This document shows, one piece after another, positions 23,694 to 36,214 of a stretch of DNA of 64,000 bases. The DNA comes from Botryotinia globosa (taxonomy: Eukaryota > Ascomycota > Leotiomycetes > Helotiales > Sclerotiniaceae), in assembly GCA_014898425.1 (NCBI GenBank), contig RCSZ01000022.1:62001-126000 (forward strand), read 5' to 3'. The translations under genes were made by a program, and so were the position numbers. A model generated the notes under the pieces. The model saw only the letters and a program-made list of their open reading frames with translations. It was not told where the DNA came from and searched no databases. Each line of letters begins with the position of its first letter. The first letter of the stretch is position 1.

Positions 23694-24818
23694 GGATCTG
23701 ATTTTCGATTTAATGATTTCCTGAAGAGGATGAACGGTAGATCTTGTGTCAACTAACAGGACTTCCAACTGTAAGATTTACAACGGGAAGAATGAGAATG
23801 ATCCTGAAACCTCCTGATGATGGCCGAGATGAAGGACTTCCCCATTCTTAGTTCTTATAATGTCTGACGGAAAGCCTGATTGGAGATCCAGGAATCTCGA
23901 ACCATGATGGACTTTCGCTATTATCACCGCTGCATGTAGCAACATCTTACCCAAAGACTATCTGGTTCATTCTTTAGCACTCTGCTCCATGTCGGTTCGT
24001 TATTTAAAGACTGTGGGAAAATTGCATCTTTGAACTGTATCATGGTACTCGGATGCTTTATTCCAACGGCTTTTTGATCAGTGGACTTGTTCTTTTTGCT
24101 GTTACTGTTACTGTTGCATTTGTCCTGATGAGATACTAGCCGGATCAATTATTATAATCAATACAACACCATAACTTCAGAAATTAAACTCCTGAAGACT
24201 TGGTCAATCAATGAAAAAGTTTGACCGACTTTTCCCCAAGAACAAAAACTTTATGCCCCGGGCTTGATCTATTGATGTCTTTCACTGTATATGGATAGTT
24301 TTCCCTTGGAAATCCCCAAGACTGTTGTATATCCTAGAGGGTATGTAGTAGAATGCAAGTGAAAAATAATCTAGTTAAGTACACCAAGCTAACACTATTT
24401 TTGTTAAACCAAACTAGTTTAAAGATTTAGATTAGATAATATTATCTCCCGGTCTAACCGCGGTTCAGACTGGATCATAGTTTCTCCCTTACATACGATC
24501 GACTCGTCAAACATTCGGCAGAAACATGATTAGAGGTAAAACTGATGATACCAGTAGAGAATCGGGCATATAGTCAAGCGGAGATGGTCGTCGCAGGAAG
24601 GTAGTTGAATAGGCAAGAAGAAGCCAGGGAAATAATGAAGGAAAGAGAGGCGAGGAACTAACATATAGTGCTTTCAATATCCAATCTTGCGTCTACAAAG
24701 TTTATAAGCATTATGATTCATGTCTTGTGCGCCGGTAAAACATAATAATAGATAGGGAGAGTATTACATAAATGGGGAGGTGATGTGGGAGTCTCAAGCG
24801 TGTTGCCGATAATGAAAC
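23694..24818. other. Moderate-GC sequence, no gene recognised
   Basis: Host-like composition with no convincing frame. A near-perfect palindrome centred on CCGCGG is at 24449-24473. The large AT-rich block begins immediately after this stretch. Confidence 0.4.
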
Positions 24819-24880
24819 GCCCTGTAGTGGCAGATTCCGTGGTCAACAAATTTGCTGATTCGTCAATCACTATAAAATCT
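24819..24880 (+). repeat. 62-bp inverted repeat, left border of the 31-kb AT-rich block
   Basis: It starts GCCCTGTAGTGGCAGATTCC and ends CACTATAAAATCT. Its inverted partner is at 55988-56049. The pair align over 62 bp without gaps, and the differences I see are all transitions. This copy sits exactly where host-like sequence gives way to AT-rich sequence. No matching target duplication is visible outside the pair. Confidence 0.8.
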
Positions 24881-24882
24881 TA

Positions 24883-25240
24883 GACAAATCTGGCTATAAT
24901 GGCCTAAAAATTTCGAGGCCTAAATTCCCGTATATAGGGGTTTTCCGTATATACAGTTTCAGCCTTGGCATTTAGCTTCGTTTTATACCTTCAGCCTCTC
25001 CATTTTTATTAAATTTGTTATGTGAATTTATGAATTCATTACGTAATAGGTTAAAGCTTAGATCACTATTATAAATTCATAAATTTTTATGAGAGCATTG
25101 GGAAAATTAGGACTATATGCTTTTATATAAGAGTATACTCATATAGGTCAATTTCACTATATAAATTTTTTGGAAGTTAAAAAATATGCCTGTATAAAGG
25201 GGATACCCGTATGGCCCGTGCCCGTATAGCCAGGTTTATC
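24883..25240. mobile_element. Small TIR element with TA target site, 358 bp
   Basis: Left end GACAAATCTGGCTATA and right end (inverted) GATAAACCTGGCTATA are flanked by TA (24881-24882 and 25241-25242). Similarity weakens beyond about 25 bp. There is no coding capacity. The TA target fits a Tc1/mariner-like MITE, which is inference. It lies directly against the 62-bp border repeat. Confidence 0.65.
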
Positions 25241-25242
25241 TA

Positions 25243-25497
25243 CAGTCCCTAGTCGGGGAAAGCGATCATCCTAGAGAAGTAATTATTTCATCGAGATTTT
25301 AAATACAGACTATATTAAAATTATCGAGTTTTTCTCTAAATCGAATGAATATATTTTTAATATATAATTCTTTGAATTCATTCGGAATTAAGAATATTAT
25401 TTTTAGAATTTATATGTTTTTCATTAAAAATTATAAAATCTATTATCAAAATATTAAGAGAATAATGACTTTCCCTAATTAGAAACTAGACGGCTAC
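25243..25497. other. AT-rich spacer, nothing recognised
   Basis: Short AT-rich sequence between the small TIR element and the gypsy-family solo LTR. No feature could be supported. Confidence 0.4.
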
Positions 25498-25647
25498 TAT
25501 CAAGATATAGGTAAAGACTTATATTGTACTATAAGGGTTCTAAGAGCTATAGAAGAATGAGGCCCTATTATAGGAAGTAGGGCACGCTAAGAGCACGCTA
25601 ATGGTCAATGCCTGAGGCACGAAGGCAACGTAGTTGGCGCCGTGACA
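25498..25647 (-). mobile_element. Solo LTR of the gypsy family (150 bp)
   Basis: On its sense strand it starts TGTCACGGCGCCAACTACG and ends with a RIP-altered form of ACCTTGACA. It is flanked by a perfect GCTAC duplication (25493-25497 and 25648-25652). It aligns throughout with the LTRs of the full gypsy element at 41306-47882 but is far less mutated, so it approximates the original LTR sequence. Confidence 0.92.
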
Positions 25648-25791
25648 GCTACTAAGGAGAGCCGACTATTAGTATCTATAAGTTTTTTTAAATAGTTTAG
25701 AAACACGAATTAAGTTTCACTGATTTTTATATATATTATCAAGTACTTTCTAGAGCCTCCCTCTTCTCTTCTCTACCAAAAGCGCTATGTT

Positions 25792-26447
25792 TATTAGAGG
25801 TTCACCTCCTGAATAATCTTACTGTCCGTAAGGATTCAAGTTGTATATAGATGAAAAAAGAGAACTTTTGTTTCGTAAAATTTAATTTAAATAATTTTAT
25901 TAGCTATGATGATTTTGTAATTCTCTTGGTATTATGATTAGAGTACAAATCTTGAAGCTTTTTTATTGAAATTATTGAAATTAGTTTAGTTAAACTATTA
26001 TGAATTGAATAAAGAAAAAGAAAAATATTAATTATATACAAATAGCTAATGGCTCTTATATAATATAATTTTTATAATAATAACTTTAAAATTAGAGTCT
26101 TTTTCAAAAATTGTAGTTTATATAGAATAAATTTAATAAAGTTTATATAATCAATCAAAAAGGATAACAAAATTTATATTGAATATATTAAAAATATTAT
26201 TAGAAAAATTTATTTCAATACTATAGTATTTATGATTTAGTAATATAATTAATAATCTGCTGTAAAAGTAACCTAACTAAATCTGAATAAAATAAAAATC
26301 TAAATAAGTATAATTTTATAGCGTGAACCAACTTCGCCGGTAAGCTTTTAATAAAATTTCGTTTTTTTAAATTCTTATAATTATGAATATAATTATACTA
26401 TACTTTCTTAAAACGCAAGGAATCCGGGGGCTCGCAGGCCCTTGATA
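25792..26447 (+). repeat. Dispersed 0.65-kb repeat, copy A
   Basis: One of three copies (others at 35535-36214, inverted, and 53292-53944). It begins with a small palindrome of the type GGAGGTTTACCTCC and ends with a GC-rich stretch GGGGGCTCGCAGGCCC, preceded by a CGAAGTCGG-like motif. The middle is AT-rich. TATTGGAGG…CCCCTGATA ends would fit RIP-altered LTR termini TGTTGG…TGACA, but no clean target duplication was found, so its class remains open. Confidence 0.7.
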
Positions 26448-29400
26448 GTAATCCTTTTATAGTATATTCGAAGGGTTATTTTATAATTCTATTACCTTTG
26501 ACTCTTTTTTTATAAAGAAATAATATTTAGATTCAATATAAATCTTTATCGAAAATCATTCAGTTAAGGAATTAATCAAATTATCAAAACAACTAAAATA
26601 TTACAATCTATTCACTGATATAATATAAATTTTGAATACTTATCAAAAACATAACGTATGTAAGAGATTAGATTTCTTTTTTTTGGAAGGTTTAAATACT
26701 TTCATTCAAAATAGTAAATTTATATTTAATTTAAAAGATTGTTTAATAAGGTTAGCATATAGTATAATATATAAAAGAATAATATAACAAATATATCTTT
26801 TAGAATATCGAAATAAGAATTTATATGAAAATAATTTGATTATAATGAATAATATAATCTAATTATGAATATTATTTAATAGAAGCTTTTGATCTGATTT
26901 GAATAAAAAAAATAAAAAAAATAGAGTCTTGATTGATTTTTGGAATTGATTTATTATTACATTAATTTAATAAGAATGAAATTGAACAAATTATATAAAT
27001 ATAGTTTTATTCAAAAGATTAATTAGATTGAAAAGAGATTGATAAGAAATTAATAAAAATATAAGTTAGATTAGTAAAAAGAAGTATAAAATAGAGTCTT
27101 TTTCTTTTAAATATAGAAAAGAAAGAAGATATCTAATACAAATCTATTAAAGATTATATATCATATTATTTATATAATTAATTTGATTGTTAATCAAAAC
27201 CTGATTTTCTCAAATAGATTGAACATTAGTCTACTTCATTTATATCCTTTAAATATATTATTAGGTTATGAATTATAATAATAATAATATTATAACACTT
27301 AATTATATTGAAAGGAAAAATTTGATCATTCAAATCTTATATAAAGAAAATTCTGTTTTAAAAATATTAAGATATTGAAGTATTAATATTGTATAACTCA
27401 AAGTTATTAGTTGCATTATATATCAAAATCATCTAATATAATATAATATATTTTCTTTTAATTAACTTGAAGCTGAATTATAGATTCTTTCTTTTATAAA
27501 ATTTGAATCAAATTAATATTTAAATTATGTTCTTATTTTAATCATTGGATTAAAATTCTGATTCTCTAAAATATTCGAAAATAATTAATAAAATATTCTA
27601 TTTCTTTTTATCTTTTATCCTCTTTAATCATCTTTCTAAATTATTTTATGTTATTATTTCAAATATTTAACATATTACTGTTTGTAATAATATATTTCAA
27701 ATGAGAAAATATATATTTTTATATATCTAATATATTAATCATTACATTTTTATATTGTATATAAATTAAAATGAAATATGAAATTTTCAAACTTTTTCAA
27801 ACCCTTCTTATATCATTATTAATATGATAAATCATAGTTTTAAATTAATATATGATAATTATTTCAAGGATTCGAAATAACGTAGAATTCAATGTTCATT
27901 TAAATTGATATATCTTATAAAGTTATCTATAGAATATTAAACCTTTTACAACATTTCGAATTATTGTTGAAATATTTATTATAAATTTAATAGATTAAGT
28001 TTAGAAATTAGCCTTCTAATTCTATATAATATATAACTTGAAAATTTATTATTTAAATGTAAATCTTGAGTGTAGCTATGTAACTTTCGTACTTTGAAAC
28101 TTGTCTTATTCAATTCAATTATTTATAATTAATTCACATGTAAGGAAATAATTTATAATTAATACGGCTTTTTCATTTCATAACTTTATAATTTAATAAT
28201 TTAATAATATTATTAAATTATAAGATGTTGAGTAAACAGATTGTGATTTATTTAGAGTTTCAATTTCAATTCCATATTCCATTTTTAAATCATTAAAAGT
28301 TATTAATTCTATTTTCTTGAATACTAATGATTCATAAAAAAATTTATGAATATTTATAAAACTATCAGTAAAAAACATTATTAGTTAAGCTTTTTTGATT
28401 AATAAACTCGGATGAAAAGAGTATATTGTTTAGTCTATCTTTCTAAAATTTATTTATTTAATTATGATTATAAATATTATATATATTATAATTCTTTTAT
28501 CGTATTCTCTATTTTTACGACCATTTTTGAAAAAAAACTTCATTAAATTAATATTTTTTATATATAAAATTGTTCACTAGAACTATTAATAAAACTTATG
28601 AATTACGTTTTTTCTTTATTCAAAAAAAGCTTACATTCAAAAATAATTTTTTAAAAATTCATAGCTCAAAATTTTGAGAGGTTATTTACAACAAATTTAT
28701 GTTAAAATGTTTACGATATTAAACTCATTTTTAAAAAAAGAGGGTTTAAAAATAAAACAAGTAAATGATTGAATTCTAGATTAATCAGATTTGTATTCTT
28801 GGGATCCTATTATTTCAAAGCATTTAATATATTTATATTACCAAATGAAATTATTATAATATAAATGAATTTAGAATATATATTATTAAGCAATTACTAT
28901 ATAATACTTTAATTTATATTTATTAATATTTAAGATCAAGTGAAATTGGATTAAATTATACTTTATATATTTTATAGATATAAATTTTAGCAATTCATAA
29001 TTCTAATATTTATATGATTTTAAAATAGTCTTTAGTAAATTATAAATGATTATATTCTAGAGAATAAGATTACTTTAATGAATGTCTTTTTGAATTCCTT
29101 CTTGAAAATCTCGATTCGATGTATAATTATAAAAAACTTATCAATAATACTTTTTATTTTACAATTCAATGCATTGAATCTACATTTATTATTATTGAAT
29201 TTTTATTTCACAATTCTATACATTGAATCTTATATCTTATATATACAATATGATATTTTATTTTTTATATTCATTACTAAACTTTTTATATTTATTATAC
29301 TATATTCTATTCTTTTTAATTAATATTCAGTATTTATTATTTGATATTTCAAGACATTATCTTATGGTTATTTATTTTATGTTCTATATCTTATAATTTA

Positions 29401-30119
29401 GTTTCGATTTTCAATAACTCATCTTCAATTGAAATATTTGGTAATTAAAATTAAAGATTTATTATTAGTTTCTTATAATATGTAATATTTGTTACTCGAT
29501 ATTATATTAAAAATAAATGAAAATAGATACCAGAAATTATAAATGAAACTTTAAAATTAAATATAAAATTTTCAATAAAACATTTTTTATTTATTGATTA
29601 TTAAATATTGAATTTATAATATTAAAGGGAAGTGTAATATAATGAATATAAAAAGATTATATAAATAAAACAAATAGTAAATCAAATTATATATAAAAAT
29701 TATAAAATAAAAGAACATTTTCAATAATAAAATGTATAATAGAAATTGAATATATGAAATTAAATAAATGATATTAAATATACGATATTAGATATATAAT
29801 TAAAAATATAAAAATAAAAGATTCATCTATAAAAATTAGAATTCGAAAAGATTTAAATCAGAATTTTAGAATTCAATGTTAAATGTAAGATATTTAAAAA
29901 ATAAAAGCTAATAAATTAGAATTAAAAGTTGAAAAGAATAATGATTAAAGAAATTATTAATAAAAAAGTTCATTTATTATATTAAATATAAAGTAAGATA
30001 TCAAATATTCAATAATGAATCATGGATATTAAATTATGAATATTATAAAATATCAAATATTAATTAAAAAATTAAGAATAATACGATATTTGAAACTTGA
30101 ATTTATAATTTTGAAAAAC
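26448..30119. other. AT-rich block, unidentified degraded repeats
   Basis: Very AT-rich sequence with frequent stops in all frames. The longest frame (81 codons, 29078-29323) is Leu/Ile/Phe-rich and has no recognisable motif. It is probably heavily mutated transposon DNA, but I could not assign any family. Confidence 0.4.
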
Positions 30120-30121
30120 TA

Positions 30122-30926
30122 AGTCGACCACCCTACTTTCGGGCGACCCCTGTTTTGGGCCACCCTTTTACACCAAAAATCACTTTTTGGCCTATCAATA
30201 TCTCTATCAATATTGAATATAATTTAATAAAATTTATATATATATAATTTAAACTAGTTTAAGCTTATATTAGAATTTTTAGAATTTTAGGATTTTTCTG
30301 GATCGATTTCTAGAGCTTTAAATATCGATTTTCAATTTACATACAAATCGCATACAAATTTAAAATTTTATAAAATCTATAATAACTTTTAGAAAAAAAT
30401 AGCTAAAAATAAATTATAAAGTTTTATTATAAATTTATAAGATATGCAATTTGGCAGATCTTGAAAAAATAAAAGATTCTTTATAAATAAATATTTAAAA
30501 GGGTACCCTCAAAATTACAGGAATTATTTATATTACTTTTAACTCACTGTATCTCTATATTTATTTATTTTTTTGAAATCTTTTTTGAATTTCTATATAA
30601 ATTCAGATTTGAACTCTTCAAAAAAATATACAATTTCTTTTTATTAATTATTGTTAAAAAGTTATTGAAGATTTTGTCAAATTTTAAATCTGTATGTGAT
30701 TTATATGTAAATTGAAAATCGATATTTAAAGCTCTAGAAATCGATTCAAAAAATCCTAATAATCTAAAAATTTCAAAATAGATTTGAAATAATTTGAATT
30801 ATATAATTCCAAATTTCTATTAAATTATATTCAATATTAATTAAGACATTAATAAATCAAAAAAGTGATTTTTGCTGTAAAAGGGTGGCCCGAAAGTGGG
30901 GTGGCCCGAAAGTGGGGTATTCGACT
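30122..30926. mobile_element. Fold-back TIR element, 805 bp, copy 2
   Basis: It has the same ends as the element at 6134-6949 (AGTCGACCACCC), flanked by TA at 30120-30121 and 30927-30928. The terminal GGCCACCC repeats, the long inverted arms and the central GGTACCCTCAAAATTACAGG-like motif are all shared. There is no coding frame. The two copies are colinear over their whole length, so they are independent insertions of one family. Confidence 0.85.
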
Positions 30927-30977
30927 TAATACAAAGAATTCAAAAGAATTGAACATTTAGTATTGAATGTGATTATA

Positions 30978-32351
30978 CAGTACTAGGGCACTTCTACTTG
31001 GTTAATCGGATTTTATCCGGATTTTAGTCTCAATCATATATTATTCAATTCTTATTATTAAATCAATTATTCAATATTATATCTTAAATCTTTCAGAATA
31101 TTTTGATTTATATATTTATATTAGTATAATAAAATTCTGTAAAATTATTCAATTAAATCGTTTAGTATTTAGTATACTAATCTTCTATTACAATACAAAC
31201 CTCAATTCTATTTCTTATATTAGCTTTCAAATCTATAAATAATTTATTATCTAATGTATTCTAAGCTACTTATAGAATATTTTTTAGTTTTTGTTTAATA
31301 TATTCCGACTAACTTTTATTTACTACAATATTCTGAAATATCTTGAAAATATATATTTTTAGATATTACCAAATATACTTTATAAGGTTAAGATTGAAAT
31401 TATTGAAAGATTAGAAATTGATTAAAGAGATACTCTTTTTCTAAAACCAAATTAATATTTTACAAGCTCGATATATCAGAATATTATCTTATATAAATTG
31501 ATACCCTTTATTCAATCTTTTTCAATAGAAAACTATTTCCTTATTAAAAATCTCAAAATGAGAATTGATATTATATCTGAATTTCTTATTCTCAAAATTT
31601 CTATCTATAATATATAATTTACTTCTTTTAATATTACAAAAATCTTTTCATATTATAATCTTTTTATTCTTATTCTTATATATATTATAAATTTGAATTA
31701 TATTTAAATCCCATTTCTAATTTGATATATAAAAAACCCATTCTTGATTTTTCCTTTTCCCTTATTCTACAAAACATTTATTCAATTAAAAAATTAGTCC
31801 CTATTCCTTTACTATCTATTCTTTATAATTTAAATACTAAATTAATCTTTTAATAATATATTCTTTTATAAATTCAAATCTTTTTTTAGTTTTCTAATTA
31901 ACTATTTTATAATTCTTTAAAATCCTTTTAATAATATTTCTTTTACAATTTGATTTATGAATATCAATTATCTTTTGATATATTAATTTAAACTATAATC
32001 TTATATAATATAATAAAATTCGTTTATTTCGATTTATATATAATCTATTTCTAATCTTTTTAAATAAAATCTTTTCATTATCATATAATTGATTCTTTTT
32101 AATAATATAAATAATAATTGATTTTCTAATTTTAAAAGTATTTATAATTTCTTAATGATTATTATTTGCCTTTATTCTTCCTATCATTTTTCTATAATTA
32201 TATAAATTTAATTATATATAAAGAATATTATTATAATTAATTAATCTTAATAGAATGGATTATAATAATATAATTAATATAATTAATATATAATAATTGA
32301 AGAAATACATCGAAAAACGTGTTTCGACCAAATAGGAGTGTATAGTTACTG
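30978..32351 (-). mobile_element. Tc1/mariner-type transposon, 1374 bp, RIP-degraded
   Basis: The inverted ends start CAGTACTAGGGCACTTCTA (left) and CAGTAACTATACACTCCTA (right), flanked by TA (30976-30977 and 32352-32353). The size is typical of an autonomous Tc1/mariner element. On the minus strand a transposase remnant runs from about 32000 to 31250. In it FIxDNILIYRAC matches the usual QDNAPIHRA motif, and NLNLIKYIW matches DLNPIEHVW. Counting codons gives 35 residues between these two catalytic positions. Stops throughout make it inactive. It is not the same family as the element at 14404-16444. Confidence 0.8.
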
Positions 32352-32526
32352 TATTAGAAATTTCGAAAGATTTCAAATTAATAATTTAGAAAGATTTATT
32401 ATTGAATAATAAATAAATGATTGATATAACTTTGAAGATTGAAATATTAAAGATTGAAATACTAAACATTAAACATTAAAGATTAATGTTATGATTGTAA
32501 CCTTGAAGAACTCAATATAATATGTA

Positions 32527-32668
32527 ATAATAAGCCTTTAGACTTATCTTATACTGAATACAGTTTTTATATATATAAATTATATAATTTATACAGTTTA
32601 GAGAAATTAATAAAAAGTTTTTATATTATATTATATTTAATTGACTTGTTATAATATTTACTCTAATA
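32527..32668. repeat. 142-bp repeat shared with 48194-48337
   Basis: Colinear with 48194-48337, including a TAAATTATATAAT run, GAATTAATAAAAAGT and the end TTACTCTAATA (TTACTCTGATA in the other copy). It could be part of an LTR whose other end is not recognised. Both copies have the same orientation. Confidence 0.5.
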
Positions 32669-35263
32669 ATTCTTTTTATTTTATGAAATAGAATAATTTG
32701 TTTATTATTATTTCATAGTCAATTATTAATAATATTGTAATTTTAATAAAAAAGATATTTAAAAATAGAAGGATTTAGAATCTGTATAGTCCAATTCCAA
32801 TTTAATTGAATATCGATATTAATTAATTTCTTTGAAAAATTAATATTGATATATAGATAATCTAATTATGAATATTGAATAAAAAGACTATATCATTAGC
32901 TTATTAATTTCAAAAAAAATGAAATGAAATGATAGTTATAAAGAAAGCTTACAAAATAATTATAAATAGTATATTAAATAGAGTTACTCTAATTAATTAA
33001 AATAATTCTACAGTTATATTGAATGTAATCTAAAGAAACATTATTATTAATCTAAATGAATTTCTAAAGCTTTAAAAACTGAAATAATATAAAAAAAGAT
33101 TATTAGAAATATTAAAGGTTTTTTTTCAAATAAAGATGATATTTCAATCTAATAATAAATATCATTTTATAATTAATAGAAAGAAAATTGATTATATTAT
33201 TTAATATTTTAAAAAATAAATTTTAATAATATAATATTATTATAAAAACAAATTGAATAATAATAAAATAAACTAAATAAATTTTAAGAAATATATATTT
33301 AATATAATTATAAATAAAAGAATTGAATAATAATAAATAATTCAAAAGATTAAATATATAGAATAAAGAAATAATAAATAATAAGTATCTCTATAATTTA
33401 TCTAAAGGGATTCAAAAGGAATATTAAATAAAAAGCAAATAATATTTGAAAGAAAAACTTTTAATAAACCTCTTATTAAGTATAATTAAAAGAAAATTAA
33501 ATTCTTTTAACAATATAAATTATATAATAAACATATGAAATAAATCTATAAATTAAAGAATATAAATAAATTATATTAAAAAAGAATCATACAAGAATTA
33601 TAAAAGAATTATAAAAGAATTATATTATATTTAAAAAATATTATTAATTACTGTTCTAATATAAAATCATTTTAAATATTTTTATATAAAAATCTATAAG
33701 TTTATAAATATCAAAAACAAAACTAAATAATCGGATTATTTATTATAAAATAATCAAATAAAAACTTTAAATTCTATATTAAAATATTATATATGAAATA
33801 TATTTGAAGTATTATTTATTATAAATAAAATTAAAAAAAGCTTTTTAGTAATAAATATTCGAATTTTATAAATTATAAATTTTATAATAAAAAATATAAA
33901 AAACCCTTTTATATTAGAAATCCCTTTAAACTTTCTTATATATTAAAACCCTTTTATATAAAAGATAATTAGATTTAATTATAATAATAAGTATTTTATT
34001 AATATTAAATCTAGAAAAGAAGAAGAAATAATCTTTATAATTATAGTAATCTTTAATATAAATAATAATTTATTGATTCTTTGATAATTTATTAACTTGA
34101 GGGTATAAGTTAATATTATTTCATAATATAAATATATTAAATAAAATTAAAAATTATTTAAAAAAAGAATTTCATTCATATTTATAAATAATAATATTAT
34201 TATATTATATAATAATTATTTCTTTTTTGTTAAAATAAAAAATATTGAAGAAGAAAAAAGAATTTATATTTGTAGTTTTAGATTAGTAGTATTGGATTTA
34301 TTTTAAATAAATATTATTTTAAATCTTTTTTTATTATAAAGAATTAATATTAGATCTTTTTTAAATTTTAAAGAATTAATTTTAAATCTTTTTTAATTAT
34401 AAAGAATTACTTTTAACATTAATTGAAAATTGAGATTATTTTGATATTATTTTAATATCAATAATCTCAAGATAATTTTTATTAAAGGTTTTTTAAAGAA
34501 ATAAAGAAAGATAATTAAAATTTGATTATATTTTTGGAAAAGAATAAAATTATTAAAGAGAAAAATAACTTTTTGATAATTATATTTACCTTATTCAATA
34601 TTTCTAAAGAATTTAATAAAAATAAATAAATCTTTCTAAAATAAAAATAATCTATCATTTAAACATTGTTTAATAGAATATTATATGAATTTTGAATTTG
34701 ATTTAATTTTATTATAAAGTTTGATTTATTTTTTATTAAGAAAAGAATTATAAATATTATAAGAATATTTGAATAAATATTAAAAAACTAATAAATGAAA
34801 TAATTTATTAATTTTGTAAAGATTCAAATTATATTTATTTCTTTTAAAAAAAGAAGATTATTAATTATATATTAATTATTAAAAATGAAATTAAATAACA
34901 AAAAAAGATAGAATTTTATTATTTCTTATTAATAAATTCTTAAGTTATTTTGAATAAAATATGATATTTATAAAATGAGATTTATAAAATATACATTTAT
35001 ATTATTATATTTATATTATTATATTTATATTATTATATTTATGTTATTATATTTATGTTATTATATTTATATTATTATATTTATATTATTATATTTATAT
35101 TTAAATAATATTTCAATTTATTTTAAAAAGAAAGTTATATATATAACGAATATCTAAAAGATTTTTCTATATTTTATCAAATATAAATTTTATATAAAAT
35201 TAAAAAAGAAATTTATATTAACAAAATTAAATTTCTAGATTTTATTGTTTTAATTATAGATAT
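32669..35263. other. AT-rich block, unidentified
   Basis: Extremely AT-rich with no open frame of note and no recognised transposon domain. Short direct repeats such as AAAGAATTATA occur near 33590. A 14-bp tandem array at 34985-35105 is listed separately. Confidence 0.4.
34985..35105. repeat. 14-bp tandem repeat array
   Basis: About eight copies of a TATATTATTATATT-type unit, two of them with TATG in place of TATA. It is simple AT-rich satellite-like DNA. The open frame across it is a by-product of the repeat. Confidence 0.8.
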
Positions 35264-35532
35264 TATTATAGGGTAGATAAATAGTAATAAAGTTTGAATA
35301 ACTTTACTTTAATTCGATAAAGTTATATTGATTCAAATAATAGATTCGGATTCAAAATTAAAATATAGTTTAAAAAACTATAATACAGGATTTTCCGAAT
35401 TGAAAATATACAGAATTTTTTTAAACAAATTAGTTCGATCGAGTTTTAGTTTACTTACATTTCGGCGCCATACGCACTCATTTCGATCCCCTCCAAGGGA
35501 ACCAATATATCACATGATCCCACACCGTGACA
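35264..35532. mobile_element. Solo LTR, TGTCACGGTG family (269 bp), copy 1
   Basis: The right end reads CACCGTGACA and the left is a mutated TATTATAGGG. It is inverted relative to 54287-54554 and aligns along its length. The flanking 5-mers GATAT (35259-35263) and AATAT (35533-35537) differ by one transition, consistent with a mutated target duplication. It has inserted at the very edge of the 0.65-kb repeat that follows. The true LTR strand cannot be told because the ends are mutually inverted. Confidence 0.78.
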
Positions 35533-35534
35533 AA

Positions 35535-36214
35535 TATCAGGGGCCTGCGAGCCCCCGGACCCCTTGCTTTTTGAGAAAGTACTATATAATTATATTTCTT
35601 ATTATAAAAATCTAAAAAAGAAATTTTATTGAAAGCTTGCAGGCGAAGTCGGTTTACCTTATTATATTACTTTTCTTCATTTTTATTCATATTTTTTTTT
35701 TTTTTTTTCATTTTTTTTTCCATTTTTTTTTTCTTTTTTTTTTTTTTTTTTTGTAGGTCACTTCACTTCGGATTATTAATTATACTACTGAACCACGAAA
35801 GCTATAGTATTAAAATAATTTTTATTAATTTTAGGCTCACTACATTCAATATAACCCTCTTCCAATTGATTATATAAGCTCCAACTATATCTATACTTAT
35901 TAAACTTCAATCCTTCGAAAAATCCTTAGTTTTAAAGCTAGCAATATAAAAAATATATTATTTAAAAGCCCTTGGTTTTTATATATAGTTATCACTTTTT
36001 TTTTCATTCAATTCATATTAGCTTGAATAAACTAATTTAAATGATTTCGTTGAAAAAGCCTAAGGAGTTGCGTTATGACTACAATGCTAAGGAAGTCAAG
36101 CCAATCAGATTGTTTGAATCGAGTTTCACTAAGCGAGAGTTTCTCATTTTTTGTATATATATAGTATTAATATCTCGCGGGCGACAAGAATATTAAGGAG
36201 GTAAACCTCCAATA
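35535..36214 (-). repeat. Dispersed 0.65-kb repeat, copy B
   Basis: Inverted relative to copies A and C. It starts in window orientation with TATCAGGGGCCTGCGAGCCC and ends GGTAAACCTCCAATA. It contains an impure T-tract of about 70 bases (35690-35752) where copy C has an A-rich tandem run. This copy is the least mutated in its 36050-36190 part, which still has moderate GC. No frame is conserved among the three copies, so a non-coding element such as an LTR is likely. Confidence 0.72.

Noticed and set aside
34975..35157. 60-codon frame with LYYYIYI repeats
   Set aside because: It is a translation of the 14-bp tandem array and is not a gene.
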